Origin: Chrysogorgia sp. JL179-B06
Lineage: Eukaryota > Cnidaria > Anthozoa > Scleralcyonacea > Chrysogorgiidae
Assembly (NCBI GenBank): GCA_035772405.1
Contig: JAYKKM010000439.1
Span: forward strand, 7,731,501 to 7,795,500
Direction: 5' to 3'
Length of the DNA stretch: 64,000 nt
The notes beneath the pieces were generated by a model. The model did no database searches. It was given only the letters and a program-made list of their open reading frames with translations, and was not told where the DNA came from. The position numbers were made by a program, and so were the translations under genes. This document shows, piece by piece, positions 1 through 10,809 of this stretch (position 1 is its first letter; the number at the start of each line of letters is the position of its first letter).

Positions 1-198
1 ACATCTTACGGTCTCTATCATCTATCATTTCTTTTATAGTAATAAGGTCAGAGATATAACCAAATCTATAAGCTCGGCGAAGAAAGCTATCAATCTGGCT
101 CAAATACTTCGAGTCATAAGCACTACCCCAGACTTCAACTCCGAAATAGAAAATGGACAGAACCAGACTGTTAAAAAGCAGAGGCTTTTGAACATTAC
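1..198 (-). pseudogene. LINE reverse transcriptase C-terminal fragment
   Basis: On the minus strand this stretch is open and reads like the region downstream of the RT core in L2/CR1-type LINEs: a Leu/Phe-rich segment, an E-V-W-G-S motif, then an Arg-rich stretch (L-R-R-A-Y-R) resembling the usual LQ-x-R-A-x-R block. It runs off the left edge. It lies in the intron upstream of the first visible exon of gene A and is antisense to it. Assignment rests on similarity of motif order only. Confidence 0.5.
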
Positions 199-1247
199 CA
201 TGAATGACCATTTCCCATGATGATGTTGATGATGTTGTTACATGAAGAATCTGAAAAAGATCAAGATAGTGACTCTGACTGATTACATAATTATTGTATT
301 GGCATATGATATTTCTTTCTTACATAGTCTTTAATATTTGAGTGAGTTATGCTTTGGAAATATACAAAGGTTCTACCCAAGTACCCAACCTTTGAGTTGG
401 TTTGTTTTTTATTTACCTAACCTTTGACTAACTCAAAATTTTGTTTACCCAACTATTTTCTCTTCGGTGCCACCCCCCATTTTTAATCATGACCGGTCCC
501 TTAATAGTATTTGGTAGTACATTCCAGACCCTGTTGTAATAGCCCTAAATTAAGTTGATTTGGAAAGGTTTGTTGGCCGCCATTGCTTTTCAACAATGTT
601 GTAAACCCAAAAACCTTAACAGTTTTCTCTCAGTTAGTTGTATCTCACTAGCTTTCATTATTGTAAAAATAACATTGAATAAGAAAGAGGGATATCATAT
701 AGAAATAGTACAGTTTTTAAATTTCATATAACAATTATTGGGACATACTTTCCTCAATTTGTCACTATTTTTTCCAATGATTGTAGTTGAACGTTGAAAT
801 GAGTATTTTAATTGAATTTTAAATGATTTTGTTTTACTTGTGCATATATATTTCAACTTGTGCACATATATTTGGTCAGCTTTTTAACATAGTACTATCA
901 TGGCAATTAAAACAATTAGATATAATTAGAATAAGTATTATTTTTATGGAATTATTATTTTAAATAACATTTCCTCAACTAAATATATATCTCAGCGTTC
1001 TTCATATATTTTATTCAGCAGCATTAAATACATAAAAAACAGTAAAGAATTATATATTGTTTAACAAAATTACCAAGATTTTTACCTAATTAGAATTAAA
1101 ATATAAAAACAGCTAAACATATAAAAATCTGATTAAAGACAACTTATTTTTTAAACGTTTGCAGCATATTCTATATTTTAAAGCCTTTCACACACAACCT
1201 TTTATATATACTCAAATATTCAGAATTTTCCTTTATGTTCATTTTAG
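199..1247. other. intron of gene A, no feature seen
   Basis: AT-rich DNA between the LINE fragment and the first visible gene A exon. It ends in a good acceptor (pyrimidine-rich tract then TTTTAG at 1242-1247). The expected previous NOX5 exon, which in genes B and C encodes the loop and helix before the second heme-histidine pair, is not found here and must lie left of the window. Confidence 0.6.
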
Positions 1248-1439
1248 CTTTTTTACTGGACACATCATCTTTACGTATTCTTCTGGGTATTGTTGATCAT
1301 CCACGCACCAAATTTCTGGAAATGGATCATTGTTCCCGGTGTGATGTACCTAATAGAAAGAATAATGCGTATGCGTTGGGTAAATGCGGCTCGCTATGGT
1401 CCAACGTACATTGAAGAAGGCGTTACTCTACCATCAAAG
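1248..1439 (+). CDS. NOX5: Gene A exon: heme-binding helices V-VI
   Basis: 192 nt, phase 0 to 0, after TTTTAG and before GTAAAG. It encodes T-H-H-L-Y and, 13 residues after the first His, the His of I-H-A-P-N-F-W-K-W; this spacing matches the second heme-ligand pair of NOX enzymes. It ends with the loop G-V-T-L-P-S-K that leads into the FAD lobe. Same length as the matching exons of genes B and C. Confidence 0.9.
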
Positions 1440-4400
1440 GTAAAGTATAATAAAGTAATCAAAACCATGGAAAGTAAGGTATTATCAGCAGTCTCTGGTT
1501 AGATTAAACTAATATTTCAGGAGCTGAAAAGGGTCAGATTGCACTGCAGGAGCTGGTCAGATTGCACTAACACTTCTGGAGCTCTAAAGGGTCAGATTGC
1601 ACTAATATACTTCAGGAACTGTAAAGGGTCAGATTGCACTAACAATTCAGGAGTTGCACAGGGTCAGATTGCACTAACACTTCAGGAGTTGGACAGGGTC
1701 AGATTGCACTAACACTTCAGGGGGTGTAAAGGGTCAGATTGCACTAACACGTCAGGAGCTGTAAAGGGTCAGATTGCACTAACACATCGGGAGCTGCACA
1801 GGGTCAGATTGCACTAACACTTCAGGAGTTGCAAAGGGTCAGATTGCACTAACACTTCAGGAGCTGCATTGCACAGGGTCAAATTGCACTAACACTTCAG
1901 GAGTTGCAAAGGGTCAGATTGCACTAACACTTTAGGAGTTGCATTGCACAGGGTCCGATTGCACTAACAATTCAGGTGCTGCACAGGGTCCGATTGCACT
2001 TCAGAAGCTGCACAGGATCAGATTGCACTAACACGTCAGGAGCTGTAAAGGGTCAGATTGCACTAACACATCGGGAGCTGCACAGGGTCAGATTGCACTA
2101 ACACTTCAGGAGTTGCAAAGGGTCAGATTGCACTAACACTTCAGGAGCTGCATTGCACAGGGTCAAATTGCACTAACACTTCAGGAGTTGCAAAGGGTCA
2201 GATTGCACTAACACTTCAGGAGTTGCAAAGGGTCAGATTGCACTAACACTTCAGGAGATGCACAGGGTCAGATTGCACTAACACTTCAGGAGTTGCAAAG
2301 GGTCAGATTGCACTAACACTTCAGGAGATGCACAGGGTCAGATTGCACCAACACTTCAGTAGCTGCACAGGGTCAGATTGCACTAATACTTCAGGAGCTG
2401 CACAGGGTCAGATTACACTAACACTTCAGGAGCTGCGAAAGTTCAGATTGCACTAATACTTCAGGCGCTGCACAGGGTCCGATTGCACTAACAATTCAGG
2501 AGGCACAGGATCAGATTGCACAAACACTTCAGGAGCTGTACAGGGTCAGATTGCACTAACACTTCAGGAGCTGCACAGGGTCCGATTGCATTAACACTTC
2601 AGGAGCTGCACAGGATCAGATTGCACTAACACGTCAGGAGCTGCAAAGGATCCGATTGAACAAACACATCAGGAGCTGCACAGGGTCCGATTGCACTAAC
2701 AATTCAGGTGCTGCACAGGGTCCGATTGCACTTCAGGAGCTGCACAGGATCAGATTGCACTAACACTTCAGGAGCTGCATAAGGTCAGATTATACTAACA
2801 CTTCAGGAGATGCAAAGGGTCAGATTGCACTTCAGGAGCTGAAAAGGGTCAGATTGCACTAACACTTAAGGAGCTGTAAAGGGCAGATTGCACTAACACT
2901 TCAGGAGGTGCAAATGGTCCGATTGCACTAATCAGATTACACTTCAGGAGCTGCACAGTGTCAGATTGCACTTCAGGAGCTGCACAGGGTCAGATTGCAC
3001 TAACACTTCAGGAGCTGCACAGTGTCAGATTGCACTAACAATTCAGGAGTTGCACAGGGTCAGATTGCACTTCAGGAGCTGCACAGGATCAGATTGCACT
3101 AACACTTCAGGAACTGCACAGGGTCAGATTGCACTAACACTTCAGGAACTGCAAAGGGCTAGATTGCACTTACACTTCAGGAGCTGCACAGGGTTAGATT
3201 GGTCTAACACTTCAGGAGATGCACAGGGTCAGATTGCATCAACACTTCAGGAGCTGCACAGGGTCAGATTGCACTAAAACTTCAGGAGTTGTACAGAGTC
3301 AGATTGCACGAACACTTCAGGAGATGCAAATGGTCAGATTGCACTAACACTTCAGGATCTGTAAAGGGTCAGATTGCACTAACACTTCAGGATTTGCACA
3401 GGGTCAGATTGCACAAAAACTTCAGGAGATGCAAAGGGTCAGATTGGACTAACACTTAAGGAGATGCAAAGGGTCAGATTGCACTAACAATTCAGGAGTT
3501 GCACAGGGTCAGATTGCACTTCAGGAGCTGCACAGGGTCAGATTACACTTCAGGAGCTGCACAGTGTCAGATTGCACTTCAGGAGCTGCACAGGGTCAGA
3601 TTGCACTAACACTTCAGGAGCTGCACAGTGTCAGATTGCACTAACAATTCAGGAGTTGCACAGGGTCAGATTGCACTTCAGGAGCTGCACAGGGTTAGAT
3701 TGGTCTAACACTTCAGGAGATGCACAGGGTCAGATTGCACCAACACTTCAGGAGCTGCACAGGGTCAGATTGCACTAAAACTTCAGGAGTTGTACAGAGT
3801 CAGATTGCACGAACACTTCAGGAGATGCAAAGGGTCAGATTGCACTAACACTTCAGGATCTGTAAAGGGTCAGATTGCACTAACACTTCAGGATTTGCAC
3901 AGGGTCAGATTGCACAAAAACTTCAGGAGATGCAAAGGGTCAGATTGGACTAACACTTAAGGAGATGCAAAGGGTCAGATTGCACTAACACTTCAGGAGT
4001 TGCACAGGGTCAGATTGTACTAACACTTCAGGTGCTGCACCTAATATTGACAACAGGACTCGCAAAATTATATTTTCACTATAGATTATTTCATAGAGAT
4101 TGTGGCCAAGTATTGAAACTATGCTTCTGGGTCATTATGCCATAAAATCATTAAACATTAAAATAGCCCCTGATTAGTAAAATTCTTTGGTTGGATAAAA
4201 AATAGTTGTTTCGCCTTAGTTTGATAAACAAACGAATACTAGGAAAGAACAAGGGGGTGGGTTAATTGAGGGAGTTTTTGCTTTGTAGAATATATTCTTT
4301 ATATTGGAACAGGGAAACGTTAATATTGAATTGTTATTGCTATCCATTTGTTGTGTAATTACTAAAACAATTTCCCGAGTTTGTTTTATCAACACCAACA

Positions 4401-7400
4401 CACATCGTTTCCATGGTGGGCGCCACCTTTCTAGAAAGATTTACAGTCTATATCGTTGTTGGTTAAGTTCCTATTGACAGTTTCCGGAGGTATATGACCA
4501 GGTTAATTACTGATTACTCACGTGCATCAAACCACTTAATAATCAAGTACTTAATTCCTTTAAGAACCTAAATCTTGAAACATCAAAGAAAAATATTAGG
4601 CTATTGTTTGGGTTGTTTACTCACCACAAAATCAACTGTCGAACTTTTTTCAGAAAAAATCCTCCAACATTCTGTACAAATTCTTCTTTATAAAAAGTAG
4701 TTTTGTGAAACTTCAGCTGCCGGTTATACCAAGATATTTATATATACCCTCGGCTTTATGGGTATCTAAATATCTTATCATCTTATCACCCTATATAAAT
4801 CCTAATAATTTATGAATATTACCCTTGATGTATACCGCTTACTTAACGAGGACTCTTTCATTTTGCAGGTCACGAAATTAGTCATCACGAGGCCAGATAA
4901 CTTTAAATACAAGCCTGGAGATTATGTATATATCAATATTCCTAAGATAGCTAAGAACGAATGGCATCCATTTACAATAAGCAGTTCTCCTGAACAGAAT
5001 GGTGTACTTCGGTTGCACGTTAGAGGTGTCGGAACCTGGACTCAAAAATTGTATAAACATTTTGATGAGGATGTTGTCAAGGAACGTCGCATGACTAATC
5101 GAGTGGCTATCAGACGTCAAAAGACAATCAGAGCAAAGGAAAGAGAAAGGTAAAAAAAGGTTTATTGAAACTATTTATTTTCATTAATTTGGCTCCGAAA
5201 CTGTAAACTGACAGAAGTTTTGATGCGCTTAAAAATTTTGTTCACATGGCAAATGAATATGATACTTTTGGTGATATACTTTTTCTGAGTGCTAGACGGC
5301 AATCTTTATCTAACAAGTTATACGAACATAAATATATGTTATTTACCGAGGTTTCCGACACCGACCGAGGTCGTAGGTCCAAGACCGAGTCGTGCTAATA
5401 TCTTGTCCTATACGGACCGACCAAAAACGGTAAATAACATATTAATTATTTTTATTATAAAAGATAGATAGATAGAAAGTTTTAATAAAATAATTAACAT
5501 TACAGCCTAAAAAGGCTGAATTGCATAAGTATATAAAAATCAAGAATATAAAGTTAAAAAAGTTCTAAATCTTAAATCTATAATGTTCCTAAAAAATTAA
5601 TAAAACTATATAAGGACAAAAATAAAATACTCTAATTTTTGTTTAATAAAGTTGTATGTAGCTTAATAAATCAATCAAGAATATAGCAAAATTACTATAA
5701 AAAAGATTTCAGTATTTAGGATTCAGTGACAGCTGTGGTCAAATATTGCAAAATACCACCCGCTCTTGCCATCCACTAGTCATGTTCTAAATGGGCTCAA
5801 GCCGAAATTCTAAAATTAGCAAAAACTATATATTTTGCACAAAATGAGTAACCCTAACCCTAACTAAACCGTAATTAAACCCTAATCCTAACTCTATCCC
5901 TAACCCCCGCCCAGAGTTTCATCCAAACATTAACCCCCCGTCTGCCTCACGATTTATAAAAAAATATATTTCACAATTTCGATGAAGTTGTGACCTTTAC
6001 TCTGCCATACAGCTCATATAGATCCATATATGTTGAACAGTTAGAGCATTAGCTTACTTCTCTTCAAATAGTTATTTTTCTGTGCAATAAAAATGTTTAA
6101 ATATGTAGCATTAAAATGATCTTATAATATATATAGGTCTCGGGCCGCTTCTGAGACTGAGGGAAAATATTTTTCCAGTACGGAACGACCAAAACGGTAA
6201 ATAACGTGTTTATTTTTTTCGAGCAAAGTAAAAAAAATTGCAATTTTTTGGCGCGAAAAGTTGCGAGAGGTCCGTACTGGTGTGATACGGACCTCGTACT
6301 CAGCCAATCAAAAGGCTCTATTTTAGTTACGGACCTGAGTTACGGACCTCAAAAAAAATAAAAAGGAGATATTAGAGTGGCAAGAGGAATATCTCACGAG
6401 TGAACGCAGTCATGAACGAGATATTGTTCTTGCCACGAGAACATAAAATCAATATCTTTGAACAATATCAATCATATCATATCTTTGAACATAAAATCAA
6501 TATCAATATCTTCAATATCTGACCGTGTAATGTTGAATTTATTATATGGACAAGAAATACACTTGGACCAACAAAATCTTATTTACAATCGACTGAAGCT
6601 CACACGGCTGAATCTCTTTTATTTCCATGTCCTCGTTACTGTAATTGTCCTCGTTATTGAAAATGCTCATGTTGTACAGCGTTTTTTTCTTCGTATTTTC
6701 ATCCTCTTCCTGCTCGCAGAATTGATTTACTTCCTCGTCACTTATGTTCACAAAACGGTCACCGGTTTTGGTGGCCATGTTTTGGCGGCAATTTCAAACG
6801 AGAAATACGCCACTCGGTTCCCGGATGTAGTGAAATATGGATTCTACGAGTGTTTTAATCCATAGTAAAACACCCTTCTCCATATAATAAGTTCCGAATA
6901 AAGAAGTATTTAATTTTAAAACTATATCCTATATATTTGTTTCTTAGAACGTTGGAAGAAAATATAGGAACTGATAACGAAGGGGCGCTGTCAGATGAGA
7001 ATGCAAACGAAGGACTGAGACAAAGAAGTATAGTAAGACCCACCAAAGATGTACCTGCAAAGACAAAGAAATTACGGGTAAATTTGGAGTATACATGCAT
7101 ACAAGCTAAGCAAATTTATATTCCATTAGCCTGCCAAACAGGCCCTATTGTGTGGCCGTGGCCGCGTGGGGGTCTGGAAATCCGCTCACTATTTTTCTCG
7201 CCTCGAAAAAATAAAAAATAAAAATAATAAAATAGTAAAAAACAAAAAAGCGCCTGTTTATGTTGGAAGGAAAAAGTATAAATACTGCAGGTTGGATATA
7301 ATAATAAAAAAGAGAAATAAGAGAACTTCGTTGTAATATCGAAAAATAAGTACGGTAAGTACCTATGTAACGAATAATTCTGGAAAAGGATTAAAAAATA

Positions 7401-10172
7401 GGTTTCTGTTGTTAAAAATTAATATCATGTCCTTTTACATCCCATAACCTCGATCAAACATGATGAACTTTATGCGACAAAGTCCGCGCGACCAGAAATA
7501 TGTGCATAATAGGCATGTGATGTAAATACCTTTGCAGCCAGGTAGTTGGAGTTAATTTTCAATAGATAAATTCCTGTCGTCGAGTTGTAAACAATAGCGT
7601 TTGCAAAGGTATTTACGTCACTACTCGGCTCAGCCTCAGACCCCTTATAATTTGTCACATATATCAGGGTAGAAAGAGTAAATTGAAAAGGTATTTTCCA
7701 ATGGATTATTTTTACCTGAACAATATTTTAATACAGAATCTTAGTTTTGAATATTTTTCATTCAAAAATATCAAATAAAAATTTTCGTTTCATAGCCACT
7801 TTAAGTAAAAGTAGTCAGGTATTAACACGTGGTCAATGAAAATATTTACCGGCTGGGAGGTCCGTATGGAGAAATATTTCCCAGGCTCCCAAAAACGGCT
7901 CGAGGCCGCAGGCCCAGGGACGTTTTCGAGACCAAGGGAAATATTTCTCAATACGAACCGACCAAAACGGTAAATTATTTATTTATTTTTTTCCTTAATA
8001 TCCAGGCTTGTTTTTTGGTCGTCATCAGTATTTCTGGTGGACAAAAAAGAAAAGTCTGTGCTTTTTCTTCGTCAACAGAAATTGATAGTCTTTCAATATG
8101 TTCAATCTCGCTTGAGTTCATTTTCAAATGTTTTTAAAATTTTCAAATTAAACGCATTTAAAACTGAAATTATATCGAGCGGTCCGTACGAATTAACCGC
8201 TCGCTGGGCTCACACGGACCGCTCGTTAGCCAATCAGAAAGCAGGATTTGGTAAGGATACGGAGCGGAAATAATAAGTACTGTTATTTTTGACATATCGA
8301 AGTTCTCTTTATTTATTACTTTTACTTTCTTATTTATTCTTAGATGCATAGTAGTTGACATGCAATACTGAAATACCAATATTCTCTGTAAAATTAATAG
8401 TAATATTTTTACTGCATATATTTGATATGGTAGGTTTACGTCGATGGCCCATACGGAACTCCATCGGTGCACATATTTGAAGCTGAACATGCTATCTTAA
8501 TAGCTGGTGGTATCGGTGTCACTCCATTTGCATCTATTCTTCAAAGTATCATGAAAAAGGTTCAAAACGCAACTAGTGACTGTCCAAACTGCAGTCACAA
8601 ATGGGTTGGCAAGGTTCCAGAGGGATTGCAGAAACTAAGAAAGGTAAACTCATCAAATGTTAAACCAACGGTAACCATCCATGTTTCCATAAACATCAGC
8701 ATTTTAATCCAAAAGCATCTCCTGTCTTCATTACACTACAGTACGTTTGGGATCAGGCGTAGCGTATCGTTGTAAAACGACCAGTTCTTCATGAAAAAAT
8801 GGATTTACTCAAATTTACAATATGCACAAAAATGGCGCAAATTTATTGAAATATTACATTTACCATAGCAGTAAACTTGGTAAATACAGCATTTACTCAA
8901 TTTTGAGTACATATGAAGTAAATGCGGTATTTACCATGTTTACTCCCATAGTAAATGCAACATTTAAATAAATTTGCTCCATATTTGCGTGGTTGTAAAT
9001 TTGAGTAAATCCATTTTTTCGTGCATCAGGATAATTATTAAAACGAGTTTTACGGGACCTTTTAAATCGAATACATGTATCATACAAAACTTAAAGTAGA
9101 TACCATCCCAAAGTGTCCACAAATGACGAAAATGCTTACCGTTTTTGGTTGTTATCAACAACTAATGGCGTTTTGTTGTTCTTCAATATATAGGTCGATT
9201 TCTTCTGGATCAATCGTCATCAACGTTCATTTGAATGGTTTCTGAGTTTATTAAACGAACTTGAGGTAGAACAATGTTGTCAGAGACTAACTAAAAGTTT
9301 TCTGGATATGCATATTCACATGACATCAGCCCTAACAAGAGACGATATGAAAGGCATTGGTCTACAACTGGCTCTTGATTTGATTCATGCCAAGAAATCT
9401 GTTGACATGATCACTGGTCTTCGAACAAGGACATCTCCAGGGAGACCAAACTGGGATCAGGTAAGTCTAAAATTAAGTCCTTTTGTTTTAAAAAGTGAGG
9501 AGCTAAAGACGAAAGGATGATCAGAGGATCAGAAGGTTTATGATGATTTATCATTTTGAAATCATTTGCTGTTGTATTTTATGAATTATATATCCAGTGT
9601 TGGACTAAACGAATGGAAAGGATTGATTTCGGTAGTCTCCTATAGCTATCTACAAAGCACATTTGATTTTCTATTACTCTTAATTTCGTTCTCCTAAAAT
9701 ACATTATTAGAGCCATATCCACCATTTGCATGTGATCCCCTTAGTCTGTTTGCTGATCGACTGTAAAAATAGCAAATGATTTAACTTTTCGCATCTTATT
9801 AATTATTATTTTGTTTAACTCACGTGCATTCTACTTGTGATACCCTTTTGGCATATATATAAACCCTATTTATTTTATTTCATTACGTCTTACTCTGATG
9901 AAGGGCTCCGCTCGAAACGTCAGTATTTCGTTACTAAAGATATTGGCAGTTCACCACCTTTTCACTAGCTTGTGTACCTTTTCACTTAAATTGCTTACTT
10001 TTTAAATAATAATTAACATTTTTGTGTCATCTTTTTTTAGGCATTCGAAAAAATTGCCAAAGAAAAAGTAGGAAAGGTTACAGTGTTTTTCTGCGGTGCA
10101 CCTGTTATGGGAAAAATTATTAAAATATTTTGTAGTAAATATGGATTTGGATTCCGTAAGGAAAATTTTTAA
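1248..10172 (+). CDS. NOX5: Gene A: NOX5-like NADPH oxidase, 3' part (six exons)
   Basis: Exons 1248-1439, 4869-5149, 6948-7077, 8434-8643, 9194-9460 and 10041-10172 join in consistent phase to 403 residues ending at TAA. Order seen: last heme-binding helix pair (T-H-H-L-Y and H-A-P-N-F-W-K-W), FAD-binding lobe (H-P-F-T-I-S-S-S-P), a variable linker, NADPH-binding motif G-I-G-V-T-P-F, and the NOX C-terminal segment with F-C-G-A-P and a terminal Phe. NOX5 enzymes move electrons from NADPH through FAD and two hemes across the membrane to oxygen, making superoxide, under calcium control. The EF-hand and first membrane exons are outside the window. The gene converges on gene B. Family assignment is firm; NOX5 rather than another NOX rests on the EF-hand-bearing paralogs next door and on motif similarity. 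Confidence 0.88.
1505..4038. repeat. Minisatellite, about 35-bp unit, roughly 70 copies
   Basis: Tandem units built on GGGTCAGATTGCACTAACAC followed by TTCAGGAGCTGCACA fill most of the intron between gene A exons at 1439 and 4869. Units differ by point changes, and a common short form lacks the six bases TAACAC. Blocks of several units recur (for example 1740-1930 resembles 2030-2220, and 2960-3420 resembles 3570-3960), so there is higher-order duplication. Apparent reading frames in the array are by-products of its regular period. Confidence 0.95.
4039..4868. other. intron of gene A, no feature seen
   Basis: Single-copy-looking AT-rich sequence between the minisatellite and the FAD-lobe exon. 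It ends in a clean acceptor TTTTGCAG at 4861-4868. Nothing else is supported. Confidence 0.6.
4869..5149 (+). CDS. NOX5: Gene A exon: FAD-binding lobe
   Basis: 281 nt, phase 0 to 2, between TTTTGCAG and GTAAAA. Encodes V-T-K-L-V-I, then G-D-Y-V-Y-I-N-I-P and the FAD-binding motif H-P-F-T-I-S-S-S-P, then G-V-G-T-W-T. The C-terminal part is strongly basic (many Arg/Lys), a region that in NOX5 lies near regulatory contacts. Confidence 0.9.
5334..5442. mobile_element. Short palindromic element (MITE-like)
   Basis: A perfect 15-bp terminal inverted repeat, ATATGTTATTTACCG at 5334-5348 and its complement at 5428-5442, encloses a GC-richer core with CGGACCGACC. It belongs to the same palindromic family as 6121-6360, 7841-8277, 30379-30838 and 39170-39655. 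Non-coding. Confidence 0.7.
5850..5908. repeat. Degenerate telomere-like repeat (CCCTAA-related)
   Basis: Repeated ACCCTAA-type units with substitutions (CCCTAATCCTAACTC). Similar patches occur at 16358-16482, 22945-23025, 26565-26780 and 49750-49815. It is interstitial, inside a gene A intron, so not a chromosome end. Confidence 0.7.
6121..6360. repeat. Palindromic-family repeat copy
   Basis: Contains the family hallmarks: CGGTAAATAACG next to a CGACCAAAA block, the stretch GGGAAAATATTT, a GTACGGACCTC-type palindrome half, and a CCAATCA box (6303-6310). Related to 7841-8277 and 30379-30838, but diverged. Confidence 0.55.
6361..6947. other. intron of gene A, no supported gene
   Basis: Contains overlapping open frames on both strands (about 6458-6865), but none shows a recognisable domain, a start context or a splice relation to gene A. 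Ends in the acceptor TTTCTTAG before 6948. Confidence 0.5.
6948..7077 (+). CDS. NOX5: Gene A exon: variable FAD/NADPH linker
   Basis: 130 nt, phase 2 to 0 (completes an Arg codon from the previous exon). Encodes an acidic then basic linker (E-E-N-I-G-T-D-N ... R-Q-R-S-I-V-R ... K-T-K-K-L-R) between the FAD lobe and the NADPH lobe. The matching exons in B (232 nt) and C (205 nt) are open but unlike it in sequence; flanking exons are conserved. Confidence 0.8.
7078..7840. other. intron of gene A, no clear feature
   Basis: AT-rich sequence with one imperfect inverted repeat (GTAAATACCTTTGCA at 7521-7535 opposed by TGCAAAGGTATTTAC near 7602-7616). No coding signal supported. Confidence 0.5.
7841..8277. 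mobile_element. MITE-like element, palindromic family, copy 1
   Basis: About 437 bp. The left half is a hairpin: ATTTACCGG, GGTCCGTATGG and GAGAAATATTTCCC oppose GGGAAATATTTCTC and ACCAAAACGGTAAAT. The right half carries CGCTCGTTAGCCAATCAGAAA and ends in ATACGGAGCGGAAATAATAAG-like sequence. A collinear copy in opposite orientation is at 30379-30838. No coding capacity seen. Confidence 0.75.
8434..8643 (+). CDS. NOX5: Gene A exon: NADPH-binding lobe, part 1
   Basis: 210 nt, phase 0 to 0. Encodes V-Y-V-D-G-P-Y-G, then A-E-H-A-I-L-I-A-G-G-I-G-V-T-P-F, the pyridine-nucleotide binding motif, and a Cys pair C-P-N-C. Exactly the same length as the exons at 19522-19731 and 51601-51810. Confidence 0.92.
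8790..9025. mobile_element. Hairpin element (MITE-like)
   Basis: About 236 bp with long imperfect inverted arms: ATGAAAAAATGGATTTACTC at 8791-8810 is opposed by GAGTAAATCCATTTTTTCGT at 9003-9022, and pairing continues inward past AAATTTACAA and through the GTAAAT/ATTTAC blocks. It sits in the intron between two gene A exons. Confidence 0.8.
9194..9460 (+). CDS. NOX5: Gene A exon: NADPH-binding lobe, part 2
   Basis: 267 nt, phase 0. Encodes [10 protein letters not shown], then F-L-D-M-H-I-H-M-T-S-A-L, a helix rich in Leu/Ala, and G-R-P-N-W-D-Q before the donor GTAAGT. Two codons shorter than the matching exons in B and C (273 nt). Confidence 0.92.
9461..10040. other. last intron of gene A, with retroelement-like motif
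   Basis: Contains CTGATGA at 9895-9901 and GAAAC at 9914-9918 flanking a short stem (see separate feature). Otherwise AT-rich. Ends in the strong acceptor CTTTTTTTAG. Confidence 0.6.
9895..9918 (+). ncRNA. Hammerhead-ribozyme-like core motif (candidate)
   Basis: CTGATGA, a four-pair stem GGGC/GCTC closed by TCC, then GAAAC reproduces the conserved core and stem II of hammerhead ribozymes. Such cores are known in Penelope-like retroelement remnants and retrozymes of animals. Stem I and a clear NUH cleavage site with stem III are not convincing here, so this may be a decayed or coincidental copy. Confidence 0.35.
10041..10172 (+). CDS. NOX5: Gene A terminal exon
   Basis: 132 nt including TAA at 10170-10172. 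Encodes K-V-T-V-F-F-C-G-A-P, the last NADPH-contacting strand of NOX enzymes, and the C-terminus F-R-K-E-N-F; a terminal aromatic residue is typical of the family. Same length as the terminal exons of B and C. Confidence 0.92.
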   Translation, partial: AFEKIAKEKVGKVTVFFCGAPVMGKIIKIFCSKYGFGFRKENF

Positions 10173-10219
10173 CTACTTTAACTGTTGTATACATACTAAT
10201 ATTGGATCGAGACATGTGA

Positions 10220-10225
10220 AATAAA
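10220..10225 (+). promoter_or_regulatory. Poly(A) signal AATAAA of gene A
   Basis: A canonical AATAAA about 48 nt after the gene A stop codon. Confidence 0.5.
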
Positions 10226-10766
10226 CTAAACTAAAATAATATTAAAGTTAATATTTATTTTAAATTCCTCTTTTGATCTTGAACAGTGAATATAATGAAA
10301 TATAAATATAATATAAAACAAATATAGTGTAAAGTAAACCTGTGTCTTTTGGTATTATTGCACGCGAAGATATATTGGTCTTCACACGCAAGCAAACGAA
10401 GCACGCTACGTATGCTGACGACAGTGCGCGTGATTCAATTTGATCTGTGCGCGTGCGTGAAGTAATTAACTTGGAATAAAACTCATCGAACTGTACTCGC
10501 TGTAGACACACGCGCCATGATTTTCGGCTCCGAACAATCCACGTTATCCCTTTTGTTTGGTTGGTTCTTCGCGGGATTCGTCATACTGAGAACCTAGTGG
10601 CCTTGTTACGTAATTAATAGTTTTAATTAATAGTTTTTTTGTTCATAGTGGTAATATATGTAGTAGGCTTTATCTTATAGTGAAACTGTAATTAGTTTTA
10701 TAAGTAAAATTAAGAATATATTGTTGTAAGAGCATTGAGACTATTGTATAATGCTCCTAATACGTC

Positions 10767-10809
<43 letters not shown>

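Noticed and set aside
2966..3778. Open frames of 103 and 68 codons with repeated H-F-R-S-C-T-G motifs
   Set aside because: They lie wholly inside the 35-bp minisatellite; three units make 105 bp, so a frame stays open by periodicity. No start context, no domain.
1505..4038. CRISPR-like array
   Set aside because: Units are contiguous with no unique spacers, and the genome is an animal's.
5850..5908. Chromosome-end telomere
   Set aside because: Short, degenerate and interstitial; several such patches lie scattered inside introns.
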